Origin: Bifidobacterium angulatum DSM 20098 = JCM 7096
GTDB taxonomy: Bacteria; Actinomycetota; Actinomycetes; Actinomycetales; Bifidobacteriaceae
Length of the DNA stretch: 64,000 nt
Reading direction: 5' to 3'
Assembly: GCF_001025155.1 (NCBI RefSeq)
Contig: NZ_AP012322.1
Coordinates: 1,674,001-1,738,000 of the forward strand
Position numbers and translations under genes: made by a program. The notes below the pieces were generated by a model that worked only from the letters and a program-made list of their open reading frames with translations, was not told the origin of the DNA and searched no databases. The first letter of the stretch is position 1, and every line of letters begins with the position of its first letter. Below are positions 63,175 to 64,000 of this stretch, in pieces.

Positions 63175-63964
63175 ACCACAGGACCCCAGTTCCTCGAACT
63201 CCTCCGCCGCCGCAGCCGCGTCACGCGCCGCCCGCTACACCGTTAACGGCCCGGGATTCGCGTCGCTACGCACTTCGGGCACCGGCTTCGCCCCCGCACG
63301 TCTTGGGGCGTCACGCCCCTCACGCCCCGGCCAGTTAAGCCCGGCCGTTGCCGAGAATATCGCCGGAGGCATGGATCCGCAAGACATCAGCGAAATCAGC
63401 CACCTGTCCGCCGCGGCGCTGCTCGACCGCGTGCAGCACAGCGAGGACCCCGAGGTGGTCCACCGCGTGCTGACACTGGTAGAGACGGTCGGCGTGGACG
63501 AAATCGCCGAACTGTGGAGCAAATCGGAGCCCGATTCGCTGCCTGGCATCCTGTGGCGCCTGTATCTGCTACGCACCTGGATGCGTACACACCGCGACAG
63601 CATCGCGCGCCTGTGGCGCGTCGGCGAACCCGTGGCGACCAGCGCCTCCGCCATTGCCGGCGTGGATCAGGCGCCAACCGAAGAGGATATCGCACGAACC
63701 GCGGATTCGATTCTCTCCGGTGCGTTCACCGGCGATTTCGCCGTGGCGCTCGACCGTGCGGCCGCCTTCGTAGACGTGGTGACGCTTGGCTTGCGTATCG
63801 AAGCGAAAATCATGATAACCAAAGCAGTGCAGATGCACCCCGAATCGGAAAAGCAGATACGCACGAAGGCGGCACGACTGCTGCACACGGCCGGCAATCT
63901 GAGCGTGACTGCAAAGGATTTCCATCACGGCGCCGCGCTGTGGCGGTGTGGCAAACTCGAATAG
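63164..63964 (+). CDS. Uncharacterised helical protein downstream of the Nudix gene
   Basis: 266 aa, TTG start at 63164 inside the end of the Nudix gene, with AAAAGGTGG 6 nt upstream. A Ser/Ala-rich N-terminus (about 60 residues) is followed by helical segments ([40 protein letters not shown]) and no motif I recognise. The overlap implies co-translation with the Nudix protein. Beyond the stop (63962-63964) a TATACT-like -10 element lies near 63967, probably the promoter of the next gene outside the window. Confidence 0.65.
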   Translation: MSTRPQDPSSSNSSAAAAASRAARYTVNGPGFASLRTSGTGFAPARLGASRPSRPGQLSPAVAENIAGGMDPQDISEISHLSAAALLDRVQHSEDPEVVHRVLTLVETVGVDEIAELWSKSEPDSLPGILWRLYLLRTWMRTHRDSIARLWRVGEPVATSASAIAGVDQAPTEEDIARTADSILSGAFTGDFAVALDRAAAFVDVVTLGLRIEAKIMITKAVQMHPESEKQIRTKAARLLHTAGNLSVTAKDFHHGAALWRCGKLE

Positions 63965-64000
63965 TGCGTATACTGTTGTCTGCGCCGGGCCGTGCTTAAG

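Overview
The window looks like a chromosomal segment of a Bifidobacterium, most likely from the B. adolescentis / B. catenulatum side of the genus (inferred from protein similarity remembered, not searched). Supporting signs are the high-GC actinobacterial ribosomal proteins, a bifunctional AdhE, glycogen and maltodextrin enzymes (GlgX, MalQ), a LexA-box DinB, actinobacterial-type TadE/DUF4244 pilus genes, and many genes that lack a Shine-Dalgarno sequence and appear to be leaderless.

Layout. 1-2.8 kb: the 5' end of nusA, a lipoprotein, tRNA-Ser(CGA), a truncated ATP-grasp remnant and truA. 2.9-18 kb, minus strand: the S10, spc and alpha ribosomal clusters, running from rpsJ (17.9 kb) down to rplQ (2.9 kb), with secY, adk, infA, rpmJ and rpoA. 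rpsD is not between rpsK and rpoA. Structured leader RNAs lie before rpsJ and, strikingly, between rpsQ and rplN. 18.5-25.5 kb: adhE with an upstream operator, a ROK regulator, a VOC protein, a decayed polyol permease and a zinc polyol dehydrogenase. 25.7-32 kb: glgX and malQ flank the rpsI-rplM operon. 32-36 kb: a leucine-rich-variant repeat protein, a YigZ protein, a D-2-hydroxyacid dehydrogenase and a CapA-like protein. 36-41.5 kb: tRNA-Ser(GCT), SOS-controlled dinB, glf with aberrant codon use, and a class A penicillin-binding protein.

41.7-53.7 kb: amino-acid and DNA metabolism. leuA comes first, then a zinc-ribbon/PASTA protein, a DUF5701-like protein, asd, and an aspartokinase split into separate catalytic and ACT-domain genes. 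recR, dnaX, a TetR regulator and a lipid kinase follow. 53.7-59.5 kb: a Tad pilus locus in two divergent halves. Pilin-like genes are on the minus strand; tadZ, tadA and a fused tadB-tadC are on the plus strand. Both halves are preceded by the same 52-bp module carrying two DnaA-box-like GTGGATAAC repeats. The modules bracket an intergenic region with a C14 tract and an orphan terminator. 59.7-64 kb: ppk, a Nudix/phosphatase protein and an uncharacterised helical protein.

Functionally the window combines translation, fermentation and storage-polysaccharide turnover, lysine/threonine/leucine synthesis, DNA repair and replication, and surface appendages. The most promising undescribed elements are the rpsQ-rplN three-way-junction RNA, the duplicated tad module, the four-copy 15-bp repeat cluster near 44.3 kb, and the recurring TANNNT-N6-8-ATG leaderless start pattern.
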